From Bactrocera neohumeralis (taxonomy: Eukaryota; Arthropoda; Insecta; Diptera; Tephritidae): a DNA stretch of 64,000 nucleotides. This document shows positions 63,241 to 64,000 of the stretch, one piece after another; the stretch's first letter is position 1; each line of letters begins with the position of its first letter. Location of the stretch: positions 4,901,501 to 4,965,500 of the forward strand of contig NC_065923.1 of the NCBI RefSeq assembly GCF_024586455.1. Reading direction: 5' to 3'. The notes under the pieces were generated by a model, which was not told where the DNA came from, did no database searches, and worked only from the letters and a program-made list of their open reading frames with translations. The position numbers were made by a program, and so were the translations under genes.

Positions 63241-64000
63241 TATGCACACACATATCCAATGATAGAATTGTTGATTTTGTCGCCGGCGCGCGTATCCTTT
63301 ATAATGGGCGTTAACGGTATTATTTGCGCTCCAACGAACTGAAGCGTCGCGAAACACTACCAGCTAGCCAGGCCCTATTGTCGTTTATATACGGTCAATG
63401 TGGACCCCAAACGCTCACAGCATCAGCGACGGCGTCTGCAGTGGCGGCAGTGGCGGCAGCAGCGGTGATGGCTGCGGCAGTGGCAACAAAAATTGTCTAA
63501 ACATCCAAAAAGGCTATGACAAGCAGCTCGAGATTGTGCTTACACGCACACGCACACACATACACAAACATCTATGCACTCATATAATGGCATGAATCAA
63601 AATTATGAATTCGCAAAAAGGCGAAGCATGCGCCAAACGCTTTTTGAGCAAAACAAACAAAACAACTACAATTGGTGCGTCTATTACTATTGGTTGCGCC
63701 GACGCAATGCACTTTGCAGCTTTTAGTTTGTTTATTGGCGTTGCCGTTTGCTACACTTTGGTTTATGTTCTCTGCCTAGATTGTTACACATGTATGTATG
63801 TATGTATGTACAAGCATGTAGTATATATGTATGAAAAAAACGAGTGCACGATTTTTCGGCAACCGAGCATGCGTAGCTGCTGCGCCGATACGGGTGCGTT
63901 GAGTTGCGTAGCTTTTCTTGCTTTTATTGTTGTTACTTTTGGTGGCAAGCTTCAGCTTTTCGCTTCTGAACGCATGCCCCACCTTCACCAATACTGACTT
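63241..64000. other. Upstream region of the cuticle gene
   Basis: GC-richer upstream sequence with a GGCAGTGGCGGCAGC-type repeat (63440-63490), an ACGCACACAC run and ATGTATGT units near 63795. The frames at 63398 and 63605 translate these simple repeats and are not supported as genes. The window ends inside this region. Confidence 0.45.

Noticed and set aside
63605..63997. 130-codon plus-strand frame at the window end
   Set aside because: Partly translated ATGTATGT repeats, no recognisable domain, and it lies in the promoter-upstream region of the cuticle gene.
1..64000. Search for tRNA, rRNA, snRNA, CRISPR or known microRNA sequences
   Set aside because: No A/B-box pair with cloverleaf, no array of spaced direct repeats, and none of the fly microRNAs I can recall (including let-7, miR-1, bantam) was seen by eye.

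Overview
The window looks like nuclear DNA of a higher fly, most likely a true fruit fly (Tephritidae, Bactrocera/Zeugodacus-like). It is AT-rich and gene-poor, with short GT-AG introns and proteins close to Drosophila orthologs. It is sprinkled with self-complementary ACATACATATGTATGT-type tetranucleotide runs and carries decayed mariner, RTE-like and I/LOA-like elements. Six gene models can be supported. The genes I recognise (ArgK, Nopp140, SRm160, RpS4, a Cpr76Bd-like cuticle gene) all map, as I recall, to Drosophila 3L, so the window probably derives from Muller element D. The species is not identified.

Layout. 1-14.9 kb: non-coding, probably upstream sequence and first introns of ArgK, with an RTE-like tail (5.2 kb), an internally uncharacterised MITE with 24/25-nt inverted termini (5.73-6.23 kb) and a possible 5' UTR exon ending at 7101. 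14.9-17.6 kb: arginine kinase, with two alternative N-terminal exons in the same splice phase (one myristoylation-type, one resembling a mitochondrial presequence). 18.5-22 kb: Nopp140, with both C-terminal variants (RGG and 'True'). 22-39 kb: gene-poor and repeat-rich; truncated mariner at 26.2-26.9 kb, a possible UTR exon at 27.7-27.9 kb, and unclassified repeats at 29.1-30.2 and 32.85-33.0 kb. 39.2-40.4 kb: a secreted cystine-knot protein of Spaetzle type in four exons. 42.8-48.1 kb: SRm160/SRRM1 in six exons. 49.8-51.4 kb: RpS4 in five exons with a polypyrimidine initiator. 51.7-54.4 kb: a 541-bp internally deleted mariner, then a decayed non-LTR retrotransposon. 55.05-63.1 kb, minus strand: a very large repetitive RR-2 cuticle protein.

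The genes are independent: ArgK (energy buffering), Nopp140 (nucleolus/snoRNP), SRm160 (splicing and mRNA export), RpS4 (ribosome), a Spaetzle-type ligand, and a cuticle structural protein. Every exon junction given was checked by hand for GT/AG and codon phase; none has transcript support here.

The most unusual observations are: a perfect 14-bp complement that could sequester the Nopp140 5' splice site at which the True/RGG choice is made; the paired ArgK N-terminal exons; and the giant cuticle gene, with a 119-bp segment repeated without mismatch exactly 360 bp apart.
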